Origin: an uncultured Ruminococcus sp. | GTDB lineage: Bacteria; Bacillota; Clostridia; Oscillospirales; Ruminococcaceae | DNA: 64,000 bases | Assembly: GCF_934476685.1 (NCBI RefSeq) | Contig: NZ_CAKSNX010000004.1 | Coordinates: 166,446 to 230,445, forward strand | Reading direction: 5' to 3' | In this document: piece after piece, positions 35,154 to 43,261 of the stretch | Layout of the letters: each line of letters starts with the position of its first letter | Position numbering within the stretch: position 1 is the stretch's first letter | The notes under the pieces: model-generated | Databases searched by the model: none | What the model saw: the letters and a program-made list of their open reading frames with translations, nothing else | What the model was told of the DNA's origin: nothing | Position numbers and translations under genes: made by a program

Positions 35154-35179
35154 AAAGTCCCACCGTTAAGTGGGACTTT
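35154..35179 (-). terminator. hairpin at the right IS boundary
   Basis: AAAGTCCCAC-CGTTAA-GTGGGACTTT; 24 of 26 bases match the hairpin at 33482-33507 read in the same direction. It follows the stop of the anchored acidic protein gene (minus strand) but has no T-run because the IS sequence begins. It may be half of a terminator that the element split and duplicated. Confidence 0.5.
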
Positions 35180-35194
35180 GAAGTTTTAATATAC

Positions 35195-36865
35195 TTATGC
35201 TGTTACGTCCATATCATCATAGCTGATAACATTGCTATCGAAATCATAATCATCAAAATAATTGAAATCAGAATCGTCTAAAACGTAGTCATCATCAAAA
35301 TCGTAATCATAATCATCATCTGTCAGATCGCTTTCAGCATCTAAAAGATCATTATAAAGCTCGTCACCAAGAACACTCTTAAGATTTGCCTCAAAGCCTG
35401 CTGTATCGCAGTTATTGAGATACTCATCAAGCTGTGTTTCGTCAAGAGCGTCATAGACCTTTGCATCTACACCAGGAATGGTTATATCGGAAGCCTCTGT
35501 CTTTGTACTGTCGAACTCTACAACTACAAATGACTTTCCGTTTATGCCTATTTCCATATCGAGGTCAGTTTTATCATCAGAAGAGTTTGATGTTACTTCA
35601 TACCAGCCTGAAACAGCCTCAGAATCACTTGTAAAGTTTGCATCAACTCTTACAGTACCTGTGAATGACTCGCCTGACTCCTTAAGATCCTTAATTGAAT
35701 AAACAACTTCACCGACCTGCTTATCACTCTCTGTGATAGACATTTTGAATTCGCCGTTTACCGCATTATTATCATCTGACTTTGCAGAGCCATACATAGT
35801 CATTTTATCACCGTCGCCGCTGTCAAATGACATATCGATTCCCTCTGCATCATCTGTACTTACGACAACATAATCCAAAGAACCATCTGTATCATTAGGT
35901 GTCATTGAAAATCCCATGAACTCGCCGTCGCTGTTCTTATAAGAAACAAAAGTTACAGAATCTGTACCTGTTCCGTCAAGAGTATCGTTAAGATCCTCCT
36001 TGATGCTGTCGATAGTTTCCTCATATGTTGGAGGTGTATATGAATAGTCAGATTCAGGATCAGTATTTGTTGTAAGCATTGAGCCATAAACTTCGTTTAT
36101 ATAGCTGTCATAAATACTCTTGAAGTTAGCATCTGTTTTTGCCTTATCAAGAACTGCATTAGCGACCTTGGAAGCGTCAGCCTCAGTTATAACATACTTT
36201 GTCTTTGTGTATGTATAGGTGATACCGTCAATATCACCCTTATACTCGCCGTCAGCTGTACCCTCAGGCAGATTTTCCTTTATAGCTGCCTCATAGCCGT
36301 CAATGCTTGACTGCATATCCTCTGTGCTGAAATCTATATCAGGGATACTATCCTGAACGCTGTTGAAATCAACGCCCATTTCATCGCTGATAAGGCTTTC
36401 AAGGCTTGCCTTGTCAGTCTTGAGGTAAGCGTCTGAAAGTTCAGGAACTTTAGCATAAACTGTATCGCCATCTCTGGTATAAACAGTATTAAGAGTAGCA
36501 AGTGTACCATCGCCGTATTTCATTGTAAAATCAGCGCCGGTATTTTTACCCTTCTGCTTTGTGGAAGTATTGATAGAAAAAGGCAGATAAGTTGTATCAG
36601 TACCTGTGATTTCCTTAAAACCTTCGCCGAATGTTACCTTTACAGAAGCATCATAAGCAAAATCAAGTTCGCCATTTATGGCTTTCTTTGCATCGTCCAT
36701 AGTATTGTTAATATTATCAGCGACCTGACTTAATTTAACTTTACCGCTTTCTTCATTTTCAGCAGATGCATTTTTATTTACAAAATAATAGCCAACTCCC
36801 GATCCTACGATAGATAAACCGAGAATACCTGCAAGAACAGGTGTAAGAATATTGGTTTTTACCAT
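35195..36865 (-). CDS. membrane-anchored acidic surface protein, unknown
   Basis: 556 residues: short basic N-terminus, one hydrophobic helix (about residues 8-30) without a lipobox, then a large extracytoplasmic region rich in Asp, Thr, Ser and Gly with many beta-strand-like stretches, and a tail of the last 45 residues composed largely of Asp and Tyr. No recognised domain; composition suggests a cation-binding or structural surface protein. AGGAAATG precedes the ATG at 36865. Single gene with its own promoter; its terminator seems disturbed by the IS element. Confidence 0.8.
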   Translation of the reverse strand: MVKTNILTPVLAGILGLSIVGSGVGYYFVNKNASAENEESGKVKLSQVADNINNTMDDAKKAINGELDFAYDASVKVTFGEGFKEITGTDTTYLPFSINTSTKQKGKNTGADFTMKYGDGTLATLNTVYTRDGDTVYAKVPELSDAYLKTDKASLESLISDEMGVDFNSVQDSIPDIDFSTEDMQSSIDGYEAAIKENLPEGTADGEYKGDIDGITYTYTKTKYVITEADASKVANAVLDKAKTDANFKSIYDSYINEVYGSMLTTNTDPESDYSYTPPTYEETIDSIKEDLNDTLDGTGTDSVTFVSYKNSDGEFMGFSMTPNDTDGSLDYVVVSTDDAEGIDMSFDSGDGDKMTMYGSAKSDDNNAVNGEFKMSITESDKQVGEVVYSIKDLKESGESFTGTVRVDANFTSDSEAVSGWYEVTSNSSDDKTDLDMEIGINGKSFVVVEFDSTKTEASDITIPGVDAKVYDALDETQLDEYLNNCDTAGFEANLKSVLGDELYNDLLDAESDLTDDDYDYDFDDDYVLDDSDFNYFDDYDFDSNVISYDDMDVTA

Positions 36866-36932
36866 AACATTTCCTCCATAATTTAACTCAGATCAATGTT
36901 CTTAATACAATTAAAAACTATATACTAACTTA

Positions 36933-36961
36933 AATATATCACACATTTAACAATTTGTCAA
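36933..36961 (-). promoter_or_regulatory. promoter of the acidic surface protein gene
   Basis: On the minus strand TTGACA (36961-36956), 17 bases, TATATT (36938-36933), about 68 bases before the start codon. Confidence 0.75.
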
Positions 36962-37010
36962 TAGTATATATATTACAAAACAGTCACAGTATTGCTTTAT
37001 TCGATCAGAG

Positions 37011-37775
37011 TTATTTGGACTTCTTATTTTCATCTATACGCTTTTTCAGTTCACTTTTCAGACCGCTTATAACAACATTTCTTGCTCTTACTGCCTCCTG
37101 CTTATCAAGCGGAGGTGTATCACCCAGCGGATATTCCATGCCGAGCTGTTCATATTTTGGCTTACCCATAGTGTGATAAGGAAGTACATCAAGCGCTTTG
37201 AGCGTTTTTATATCTGCAAGGAACTGTCCCAGACGGAAGAGATACTCGTCATTGTCAGTGATATTCGGCACAACAACGTGTCTTATCCACACTGACACTC
37301 CCCTGTCGCTGAGGAAACGTGCAAACGCAAGTATATTCTTGTTGCTTTGACCTGTAAGCTTTTTATGTTCCTCATCGTCGATATGCTTTATATCCAACAT
37401 TACAAGGTCAGTTGATTTTACCAGTCGCTCATAGTCGGCTATCTTTTTCTCATTAAAAGTTATGCCTGATGTATCCAGACAGGTGTGGATACCCTTTTCT
37501 TTTGCTTTTTCAAAAAGCTCAGTGAGAAATTCAAGCTGGAGCATTGGTTCTCCGCCTGTACAGGTTATACCGCCGTCACGCATAAATTCCTTGACTGAAT
37601 CATATTCTGCAAGAAGTTCATCAACAGTTTTAGTCATACCGCCTTTTACTGACCATGTATCAGGGTTATGGCAGTAAAGGCAGCGCATAGGACAACCCTG
37701 AAAAAATATCACAAATCTTATTCCGGGTCCGTCAACAGTGCCAAAGCTTTCGGTAGAATGGATATGCCCTACCAT
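37011..37775 (-). CDS. pflA: pyruvate formate-lyase-activating enzyme
   Basis: Radical SAM enzyme that installs the glycyl radical on pyruvate formate-lyase under anaerobic conditions. 254 residues; the cluster ligands are C28, C32 and C35 (GCPMRCLYCHNPDTW), the SAM-binding GGEP motif is in TCTGGEPMLQ and the family's HxxVVPNITD segment follows. Length is standard for PflA and there is no extra ferredoxin domain. It is 80 bases downstream of the separate glycyl-radical gene, in the same operon direction, so it presumably acts on that small protein. Confidence 0.95.
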   Translation of the reverse strand: MVGHIHSTESFGTVDGPGIRFVIFFQGCPMRCLYCHNPDTWSVKGGMTKTVDELLAEYDSVKEFMRDGGITCTGGEPMLQLEFLTELFEKAKEKGIHTCLDTSGITFNEKKIADYERLVKSTDLVMLDIKHIDDEEHKKLTGQSNKNILAFARFLSDRGVSVWIRHVVVPNITDNDEYLFRLGQFLADIKTLKALDVLPYHTMGKPKYEQLGMEYPLGDTPPLDKQEAVRARNVVISGLKSELKKRIDENKKSK

Positions 37776-37807
37776 AAGTTTTCATCTCGCTTTCAATATT
37801 GCACAAA

Positions 37808-37834
37808 CGGGACGTATAATACATATACGTCCCG
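37808..37834 (-). other. stable hairpin between the glycyl-radical gene and pflA
   Basis: CGGGACGTATA (37808-37818) pairs perfectly with TATACGTCCCG (37824-37834). On the minus strand only TTTG follows, so it is at most a leaky terminator; it could set the ratio of the enzyme genes to pflA or protect the upstream RNA. Confidence 0.6.
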
Positions 37835-37855
37835 CTGCTGAATTTTTAATGATAA

Positions 37856-38107
37856 TTAAAGAGAATTGTGGAATGTTCTTGAAATAACATCATCCTGCTG
37901 CTCTTTTGTAAGCTTTACGAAATTTACAGCGTAACCAGAAACTCTGATAGTGAGCTGTGGATACTTTTCAGGGTGCTGCTGTGCATCAAGAAGTGTTTCT
38001 CTGTTAAGCACATTTACGTTAAGGTGATGTCCGCCTTTTTCTACATAACCGTCAAGCAGGCCAATAAGATTCTCTACCTGTGCTTCACTTGGATTGTAAT
38101 TTGCCAT
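37856..38107 (-). CDS. separate glycyl-radical domain of pyruvate formate-lyase
   Basis: 83 residues that align with the last 75 residues of ordinary PflB and with GrcA/YfiD: HHLNVNVLNRETLLDA, PEKYPQLTIRVSGYAV and LTKEQQDDVISRTF. The radical glycine is G58 in RVSGYAV. The start ATG at 38107 has AAAGGCAG upstream. In typical bacteria this sequence is the C-terminus of PflB; here PflB lacks it. GrcA in E. coli restores damaged PflB in trans, so assembly of core plus this protein is plausible. The frame differs from that of pflB and of the gene between them, so it is not a simple frameshift. Confidence 0.93.
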   Translation of the reverse strand: MANYNPSEAQVENLIGLLDGYVEKGGHHLNVNVLNRETLLDAQQHPEKYPQLTIRVSGYAVNFVKLTKEQQDDVISRTFHNSL

Positions 38108-38135
38108 ATTAAACACTGCCTTTCTTTAGCATTTA

Positions 38136-38360
38136 TTAATCTTCATCATTATCTATTGCATCCTCAGTCGGCTGGCAGCAAGCACCTTTTGTGCCGTCTG
38201 CTCCGCAGTCAGAGGTACGGTAAGTTTTAACATTCATACCTTCAGCAAGCTCATCTGCACTTATTGTGATATGACCATCGCCTTCAGCTATAAGCCTGTC
38301 TATCATTTCAACAAGCTCGTTTACCTTACCGTCGTCATCAAGGGTCGCATTAATCCCCAT
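38136..38360 (-). CDS. small Cys-containing protein in the split pfl operon
   Basis: 74 residues. Residues 12-32 (VNELVEMIDRLIAEGDGHITI) copy the pattern of the start of the glycyl-radical domain downstream (V-x-x-L-hydrophobic, D, then G-x-x-H-hydrophobic), but the radical loop is missing. Instead there is a tail with three Cys (SDCGADGTKGACCQPTE) ending in acidic residues. The ATG at 38360 overlaps the pflB end by 11 bases and has AAAGGAG upstream. It may be a diverged duplicate acting as an adaptor, a redox sensor or a placeholder in the radical-domain pocket; function is unknown. Confidence 0.75.
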   Translation of the reverse strand: MGINATLDDDGKVNELVEMIDRLIAEGDGHITISADELAEGMNVKTYRTSDCGADGTKGACCQPTEDAIDNDED

Positions 38361-40425
38361 TGTTAAGCTCCTTTGCGATGCTCTCGATATCAAGGTCGCC
38401 CATAAATACCTGATCGTCCTTTCCGAGTGCGCCAGGTATAATGGAGAATGTGTTTGAGATACCGTCCTGAGCGTGTCTGAACGGAAGCTTAGCTACTGAC
38501 GAAAGTGAAGAAGCTGCGCCGTGTGTATCTCTTCCGTGCATTGGGTTTGCACCAGGAGCGAGAGGCTGACCCATCTTTCTTCCGTCAGGTGTATTACCTG
38601 TCTTCTTACCATAAACAACGTTTGATGTGATAGTAAGGATAGACATTGTAGGAACGCCGTCACGATATGTGTGGTGCTTTCTGATCTTATCCATAAATGT
38701 TCTTACGATCTTAACAGCGATCTGGTCAACTCTGTCATCGTTGTTACCATACTTAGGATAATCGCCCTCTACCTCGTAATCTGTTACAAGACCGTCTTCG
38801 TCACGGATGCACTTAACCTTTGCATACTTGATAGCTGAAAGTGAATCGGCAACAACAGAAAGACCTGCGATACCTGTTGCGAAGTATCTCTTAACATCTC
38901 TGTCGTGAAGAGCCATCTGTACTCTCTCATAAGAATACTTATCGTGCATATAATGGATAACATTAAGTGTATTTACATACAGACCTGCGAGCCATTCCAT
39001 CATATCGTCATACTTAGCCATTACATCATCATAATCGAGGTAATCGCCTTCAACTGCTCTGTACTTAGGACCAACCTGGATCTTAAGTCTTTCGTCCATA
39101 CCGCCGTTTATAGCGTAGAGGAGACACTTAGCGAGGTTAGCTCTTGCGCCGAAGAACTGCATCTCCTTGCCGACTCTCATTGAAGATACGCAGCAAGCGA
39201 TAGCGTAGTCATCGCCGTGTGTAACTCTCATCATATCGTCGTTCTCATACTGGATAGCAGATGACATGATAGATGTCTTAGCACAGAACTTCTTGAAGTT
39301 GATAGGAAGCTTTGTTGACCAAAGAACAGTCATGTTTGGCTCCGGTGCAGGACCGAGGTTTGAAAGTGTGTGGAGATATCTGAATGAAGTCTTTGTTACC
39401 ATTGGTACGCCGTCGATAGAAACGCCGCCGATAGACTCTGTTACCCATGTTGGGTCGCCTGAGAAGAGTGAATTGTACTCAGGTGTTCTTGCGAACTTAA
39501 CAAGTCTGAGCTTCATGATGAAGTGGTCAACGAGTTCCTGTGCCTGCTCTTCTGTAAGGATACCTCTCTCGATATCTCTCTGAATGTAGATATCAATGAA
39601 TGTTGAAGTTCTTCCGAGTGACATAGCAGCACCGTTCTGCTCCTTAACAGCAGCGAGGTAACCGAAGTAGAGCCACTGGATAGCTTCCTGAGCGTTCTTT
39701 GCAGGACGGGAAATATCGTAACCGTAGATCTCACCGAGCTTCTTGAGTTCGCCAAGAGCTCTGATCTGCTCTGCAAGTTCTTCTCTGAGTCTGATGTTCT
39801 TTGAAGTCATTCTTACCAGTGAAGTAGCAAGCTGTTCCTTCTTGTCTTCAACGAGGTAATCAATACCGTAAAGAGCAACTCTTCTGTAATCTCCGATGAT
39901 TCTTCCTCTGCCGTAAGCATCAGGAAGACCTGTAATGATAGCTGCGTGTCTTGCAAGCTTCATCTCTGGAGTATATGCGTCAAAAACTCCCTGGTTATGA
40001 GTTTTTCTGTATTCTGTGAAGATCTTAACTACTTCAGGATCAACAGTATAGCCGTTCTGTTCGCAAGCATTGATAGCCATTCTGATACCGCCGAAAGGCT
40101 GGAGTGAACGCTTGAAAGGCTTGTCTGTCTGGAAACCAACGATCTTTTCAAGATCCTTGTTGAGGTAGCCTGCGCCGTGTGAAGTGATAGTTGAAACTAT
40201 CTTTGTATCCATATCAAGAACTCCGCCTGCGGCTCTTTCCTTCTCGGACAGTTCCATTACCTGATTCCAAAGCTTAGTTGTTGCTTCTGTCGGACCAGCA
40301 AGGAAGCTTTCATCACCGTCATATGGTGTGAAGTTCTTCTGAATGAAGTCTCTCAGATTAATGGAAGTGCTTGACCATCTGCCTGGCTTAAAGCCTTCCC
40401 ATTCCTCGTAAAAATTTCTTTCCAT
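38350..40425 (-). CDS. pflB: pyruvate formate-lyase catalytic core, lacking the glycyl-radical domain
   Basis: Converts pyruvate and CoA to acetyl-CoA and formate. 691 residues against about 750-760 for usual PflB. The adjacent catalytic cysteines are C411-C412 (AIACCVSS) and the pyruvate-binding and barrel segments are all present, up to SIIPGALGKDDQV. The protein then ends after a short tail, about 70 residues early, so the radical loop is absent. GGGAGAGAT precedes the ATG at 40425. The codon choice is that of a strongly expressed gene. The missing domain is encoded 240 bases downstream. Confidence 0.96.
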   Translation of the reverse strand: MERNFYEEWEGFKPGRWSSTSINLRDFIQKNFTPYDGDESFLAGPTEATTKLWNQVMELSEKERAAGGVLDMDTKIVSTITSHGAGYLNKDLEKIVGFQTDKPFKRSLQPFGGIRMAINACEQNGYTVDPEVVKIFTEYRKTHNQGVFDAYTPEMKLARHAAIITGLPDAYGRGRIIGDYRRVALYGIDYLVEDKKEQLATSLVRMTSKNIRLREELAEQIRALGELKKLGEIYGYDISRPAKNAQEAIQWLYFGYLAAVKEQNGAAMSLGRTSTFIDIYIQRDIERGILTEEQAQELVDHFIMKLRLVKFARTPEYNSLFSGDPTWVTESIGGVSIDGVPMVTKTSFRYLHTLSNLGPAPEPNMTVLWSTKLPINFKKFCAKTSIMSSAIQYENDDMMRVTHGDDYAIACCVSSMRVGKEMQFFGARANLAKCLLYAINGGMDERLKIQVGPKYRAVEGDYLDYDDVMAKYDDMMEWLAGLYVNTLNVIHYMHDKYSYERVQMALHDRDVKRYFATGIAGLSVVADSLSAIKYAKVKCIRDEDGLVTDYEVEGDYPKYGNNDDRVDQIAVKIVRTFMDKIRKHHTYRDGVPTMSILTITSNVVYGKKTGNTPDGRKMGQPLAPGANPMHGRDTHGAASSLSSVAKLPFRHAQDGISNTFSIIPGALGKDDQVFMGDLDIESIAKELNNGD

Positions 40426-40496
40426 GTTTATCTCTCCCTAACATATAGTGATTGGGTTAACCATGTGCAACTACATATAGTTAATTTACCTTGTAT
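40426..40496 (-). promoter_or_regulatory. pfl leader with repeated CTATATG motifs
   Basis: Within and just before the leader, the minus strand has CTATATG-like blocks at 40448-40442, 40490-40484 and (as CTATATA, over the -10 box) 40500-40494. They could be sites of a redox or oxygen regulator; no known Rex or Fnr consensus is matched. Confidence 0.35.
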
Positions 40497-40525
40497 ATAG
40501 TAACATAATATGAGTATCTTGTCAA
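40497..40525 (-). promoter_or_regulatory. promoter of the pfl operon
   Basis: On the minus strand TTGACA (40525-40520), 17 bases, TACTAT (40502-40497), about 70 bases before pflB. Confidence 0.7.
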
Positions 40526-40570
40526 TAGAAGTTTAAAAATATTACTTTCGGGCAACACTTATTTCATATG

Positions 40571-41881
40571 TTAGAAACAGCTTCCATAAGTCTGTTTTTT
40601 TGTACAGATGATGTCATCTTCTATTTTTAAAAGCCTGTTATACTTAGCTGTGCGCTCTCCTCGGCATGGTGCGCCCGTCTTTATCTGACCTGCATTCAGA
40701 GCAACAGAAAGATCGGCAATGAAAGTATCTTCAGTTTCTCCGCTTCTATGAGAAATAACTGCACGATAGCCATGATTTTTGGCAGTTTTTACTGCATCTA
40801 TTGTTTCTGAAAGCGTACCGATCTGATTTAATTTAATGAGTATCGCATTAGCTGCGCCAAGTTCGATCCCTCTGTTAAGTCTTTCAGAATTGGTGACGAA
40901 AAGATCATCACCAACGAGTTGTATACGTCTTCCAAGCCTGTTTGTGATGTTCTTCCAACCGTCCCAGTCCTCCTCATCAAGTGGATCTTCAATGGATCTT
41001 ACAGGATATTTATCACAGATCAGCACCCAGCGTTCGATAAGTTCCTGTGATGAATAAACATTGCCGCTTTTAGGCAGCTTATAACTTCCCTTTTCCGATG
41101 TTTTCCACTCACTTGCGGCAGCGTCCAGTGCCAAAACAAAGTCCTCGCCAGGCACAAAATTCGCCTGTCTGACAGCATCTAAAATTAACTCAATTGCTGC
41201 CTCGTCACTGTCAAGGTCAGGTGCAAAACCGCCCTCATCTCCAACTGCTGTTGAAAGCCCTCTTACTTTAAGGATCTTTGCAAGGGTATGGTACACTTCT
41301 GCACACCAACGCAATCCCTGTCTGAAATCTGCTGCGCCAACTGGCATTATCATAAATTCCTGAATATCAACATTATTTGATGCGTGCGCTCCTCCGTTAA
41401 GAATATTCATCATTGGCACAGGCATTCTGCCGGAGCTTATGCCGCCGATAAATCTGTAAAGCGGTACACCAAGACATTTGGCTGCTGCGTCAGCACAGGC
41501 AAGAGAAACTGCAAGTATTGCATTAGCGCCGAAATTAGACTTATCCTTACTGCCATCAAGGGCAGTCATAGCAGAGTCTATAAGCTGAGTATCGGCAGCG
41601 CACATTCCTTTGAGCAAAGGTGATATCTTTTCATTGATATTATCCACAGCCTTTGTTACACCCTTTCCGAGGTAACGCTGTTTATCATTATCACGCAGCT
41701 CACAGGCTTCAAAAATGCCCGTTGACGCACCGCTTGGCGAACGTCCGATACCGACCACTCCGCCGCAGAGATAGACCTCAGCTTCAACAGTAGGATTTCC
41801 TCTTGAATCCAGTATCTCCCTGCCTTTTATTTTTTCTATCCTGCATTTCTGCATATTCATATTTTCATAACAGCCTCTCAT
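40571..41881 (-). CDS. eno: enolase
   Basis: Converts 2-phosphoglycerate to phosphoenolpyruvate. 436 residues with the GREILDSRGNPTVEAEV opening, the metal-binding Asp/Glu series (VGDEGGFAPDL, SIEDPLDEEDWDGW, LVGDDLFVTN) and the KLNQIGT and SHRSGETEDTFIADL active-site loops. The ATG at 41881 is kept because AAGGAG lies seven bases upstream; it gives a ten-residue extension before the usual start. Divergence from close bacterial enolases in the C-terminal tail is modest. Single gene between leuB and the pfl operon. Confidence 0.96.
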   Translation of the reverse strand: MRGCYENMNMQKCRIEKIKGREILDSRGNPTVEAEVYLCGGVVGIGRSPSGASTGIFEACELRDNDKQRYLGKGVTKAVDNINEKISPLLKGMCAADTQLIDSAMTALDGSKDKSNFGANAILAVSLACADAAAKCLGVPLYRFIGGISSGRMPVPMMNILNGGAHASNNVDIQEFMIMPVGAADFRQGLRWCAEVYHTLAKILKVRGLSTAVGDEGGFAPDLDSDEAAIELILDAVRQANFVPGEDFVLALDAAASEWKTSEKGSYKLPKSGNVYSSQELIERWVLICDKYPVRSIEDPLDEEDWDGWKNITNRLGRRIQLVGDDLFVTNSERLNRGIELGAANAILIKLNQIGTLSETIDAVKTAKNHGYRAVISHRSGETEDTFIADLSVALNAGQIKTGAPCRGERTAKYNRLLKIEDDIICTKKQTYGSCF

Positions 41882-41964
41882 AATAATTCTCCTTTACTTT
41901 GATAAAATAGCATTATAATTTTAAAAATCACGAAACTATTTTAACCGAAATAAAAGAGATTATA

Positions 41965-42002
41965 ACAAAAGGCAGCGGATATTTCATCACACTGCCTTTC
42001 AA
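41965..42002 (-). terminator. terminator of leuB
   Basis: AAAGGCAG (41968-41975) pairs with CTGCCTTT (41992-41999); TTTTGTTATAAT follows on the minus strand. Located 18 bases after the leuB stop. Confidence 0.75.
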
Positions 42003-42017
42003 AAATTTTTAATTTTA

Positions 42018-43100
42018 TCAGATTCTTTCTGCTATAAGATCTCCCATCTTTTTGCAGCCAACCTGTGTCATACCCTCTGACATGATATCGCCTGTGCGGT
42101 AACCCTCGCTAAGAACTTTCTTTACTGCGTTCTCAATAGCGTCAGCTTCCTTATCCATATCGAATGAAAATCTCAGCATCATTGCAGCTGAAAGAATCGT
42201 TGCGATAGGATTTGCCTTATCCTGTCCTGCGATATCAGGAGCAGATCCGTGGCTTGGTTCATAAAGTCCGAATTTTGTATCGTTCAGTGATGCAGACGCA
42301 AGCATTCCCAGTGAACCTGTAACCATTGCGGCTTCATCTGAAAGAATATCACCGAACATATTCTCAGTAAGGATAACGTCAAACTGCTTAGGATCTCTTA
42401 CCAGCTGCATTGCACAGTTATCGACCAGCATATGCTCAAGCTCTACTTCCGGATAATCCTTTGCTACTTCATTTACAACTTTTCTCCAAAGTCTTGAAGA
42501 ATCAAGTACGTTAGCTTTATCGACAGAGGTTACCTTTTTTCTTCTCTTCATTGCTATATCAAAGCCACGCTTAGCGATTCTTCTGATCTCATTCTCGTTG
42601 TATGAAAGAGTATCAACGGCAGTTTCAACTCCGTCAACATCTTTTGTTTCTCTTGCGCCAAAATAAAGTCCGCCTGTAAGCTCTCTCATTATCATCATAT
42701 CAAAGCCGTCGCCGATGATATCATCTCTCAGCGGGCAGGCAAATTTAAGTTCATCATAGAGAACAGCAGGTCTGAGATTTGCAAAAAGTCCCAGTTCCTT
42801 ACGAATCTTAAGAAGTCCTGCTTCAGGTCTGAGCTGAGGAGCAAGCTTATACCAAGGTGAAGTTGATGTATTTCCTCCGATAGCACCGAGAAGAACTGCA
42901 TCAGCAGCCTTTGCAGTTGCTACTGCTTCATCAGTAAGAGGCACACCGCAAGCATCGATAGAGCAGCCGCCCATAAGTATATCTGTATACTCAAAGCTGT
43001 GTCCGAACTTTTCTGCGACCTTGTCAAGGACCTTTTCTGCTTCTGTTACGATCTCAGGACCGATTCCGTCGCCCTTTATAACAGTAATTTTTTTATTCAT
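42018..43100 (-). CDS. leuB: 3-isopropylmalate dehydrogenase
   Basis: Third step of leucine synthesis, NAD-dependent. 360 residues with GDGIGPEIV near the N-terminus, the LLGAIGG loop, the MIMRELTGGLYFG substrate motif characteristic of LeuB, and the DNCAMQLVRDP and EPSHGSAPDIAGQDKANP segments. Length normal. leuA, leuC and leuD are not beside it: it is a solitary leu gene. A ribosome site is weak (GGAGTG 9 bases upstream of the ATG). Confidence 0.95.
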   Translation of the reverse strand: MNKKITVIKGDGIGPEIVTEAEKVLDKVAEKFGHSFEYTDILMGGCSIDACGVPLTDEAVATAKAADAVLLGAIGGNTSTSPWYKLAPQLRPEAGLLKIRKELGLFANLRPAVLYDELKFACPLRDDIIGDGFDMMIMRELTGGLYFGARETKDVDGVETAVDTLSYNENEIRRIAKRGFDIAMKRRKKVTSVDKANVLDSSRLWRKVVNEVAKDYPEVELEHMLVDNCAMQLVRDPKQFDVILTENMFGDILSDEAAMVTGSLGMLASASLNDTKFGLYEPSHGSAPDIAGQDKANPIATILSAAMMLRFSFDMDKEADAIENAVKKVLSEGYRTGDIMSEGMTQVGCKKMGDLIAERI

Positions 43101-43210
43101 TATAGATCACTCCATATAACATAATATATTTTATTGATTAATTATACCATACAACGGCAAAAAAATCAAGCAGCGGCACTGTTTATTTGAAAGTTTTGAT
43201 ACAACAGAAA

Positions 43211-43250
43211 ATCTGTGCAGCCGTACTTAAAGCACAGCTGACACAGATCA
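43211..43250 (-). terminator. probable terminator of the DtxR/MntR gene
   Basis: TCTGTGCAGC pairs with GCTGACACAGA with a small bulge; on the minus strand ATTTTCTGTTG follows. Position just after the regulator's stop fits a terminator, although the stem is imperfect. Confidence 0.5.
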
Positions 43251-43261
43251 GACATAACAAA

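Larger units (their letters stand above)
33498..35163. mobile_element. defective IS1182-family element with captured sequence
   Basis: The ends match as inverted repeats: GTGGGACTTTCAGCCTGT at 33498-33515 and its exact reverse complement at 35146-35163; after two mismatches CAAAA also matches, giving 23 of 25. Inside are an N-terminal and a C-terminal fragment of one IS1182-type transposase, both on the minus strand, separated by about 670 bases of unrelated coding sequence in place of the catalytic core. Hairpins lie inside each end (33521-33552 and 35109-35143). The element cannot move itself but its ends may still be recognised by a related transposase. Exact ends are uncertain because both abut a hairpin shared with the flanks. 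Confidence 0.8.

Noticed and set aside
38107..38360. pflB split caused by a sequencing frameshift
   Set aside because: Two intergenic ribosome sites, three different frames, an additional distinct protein between the parts and a clean stop make a simple indel error unlikely.
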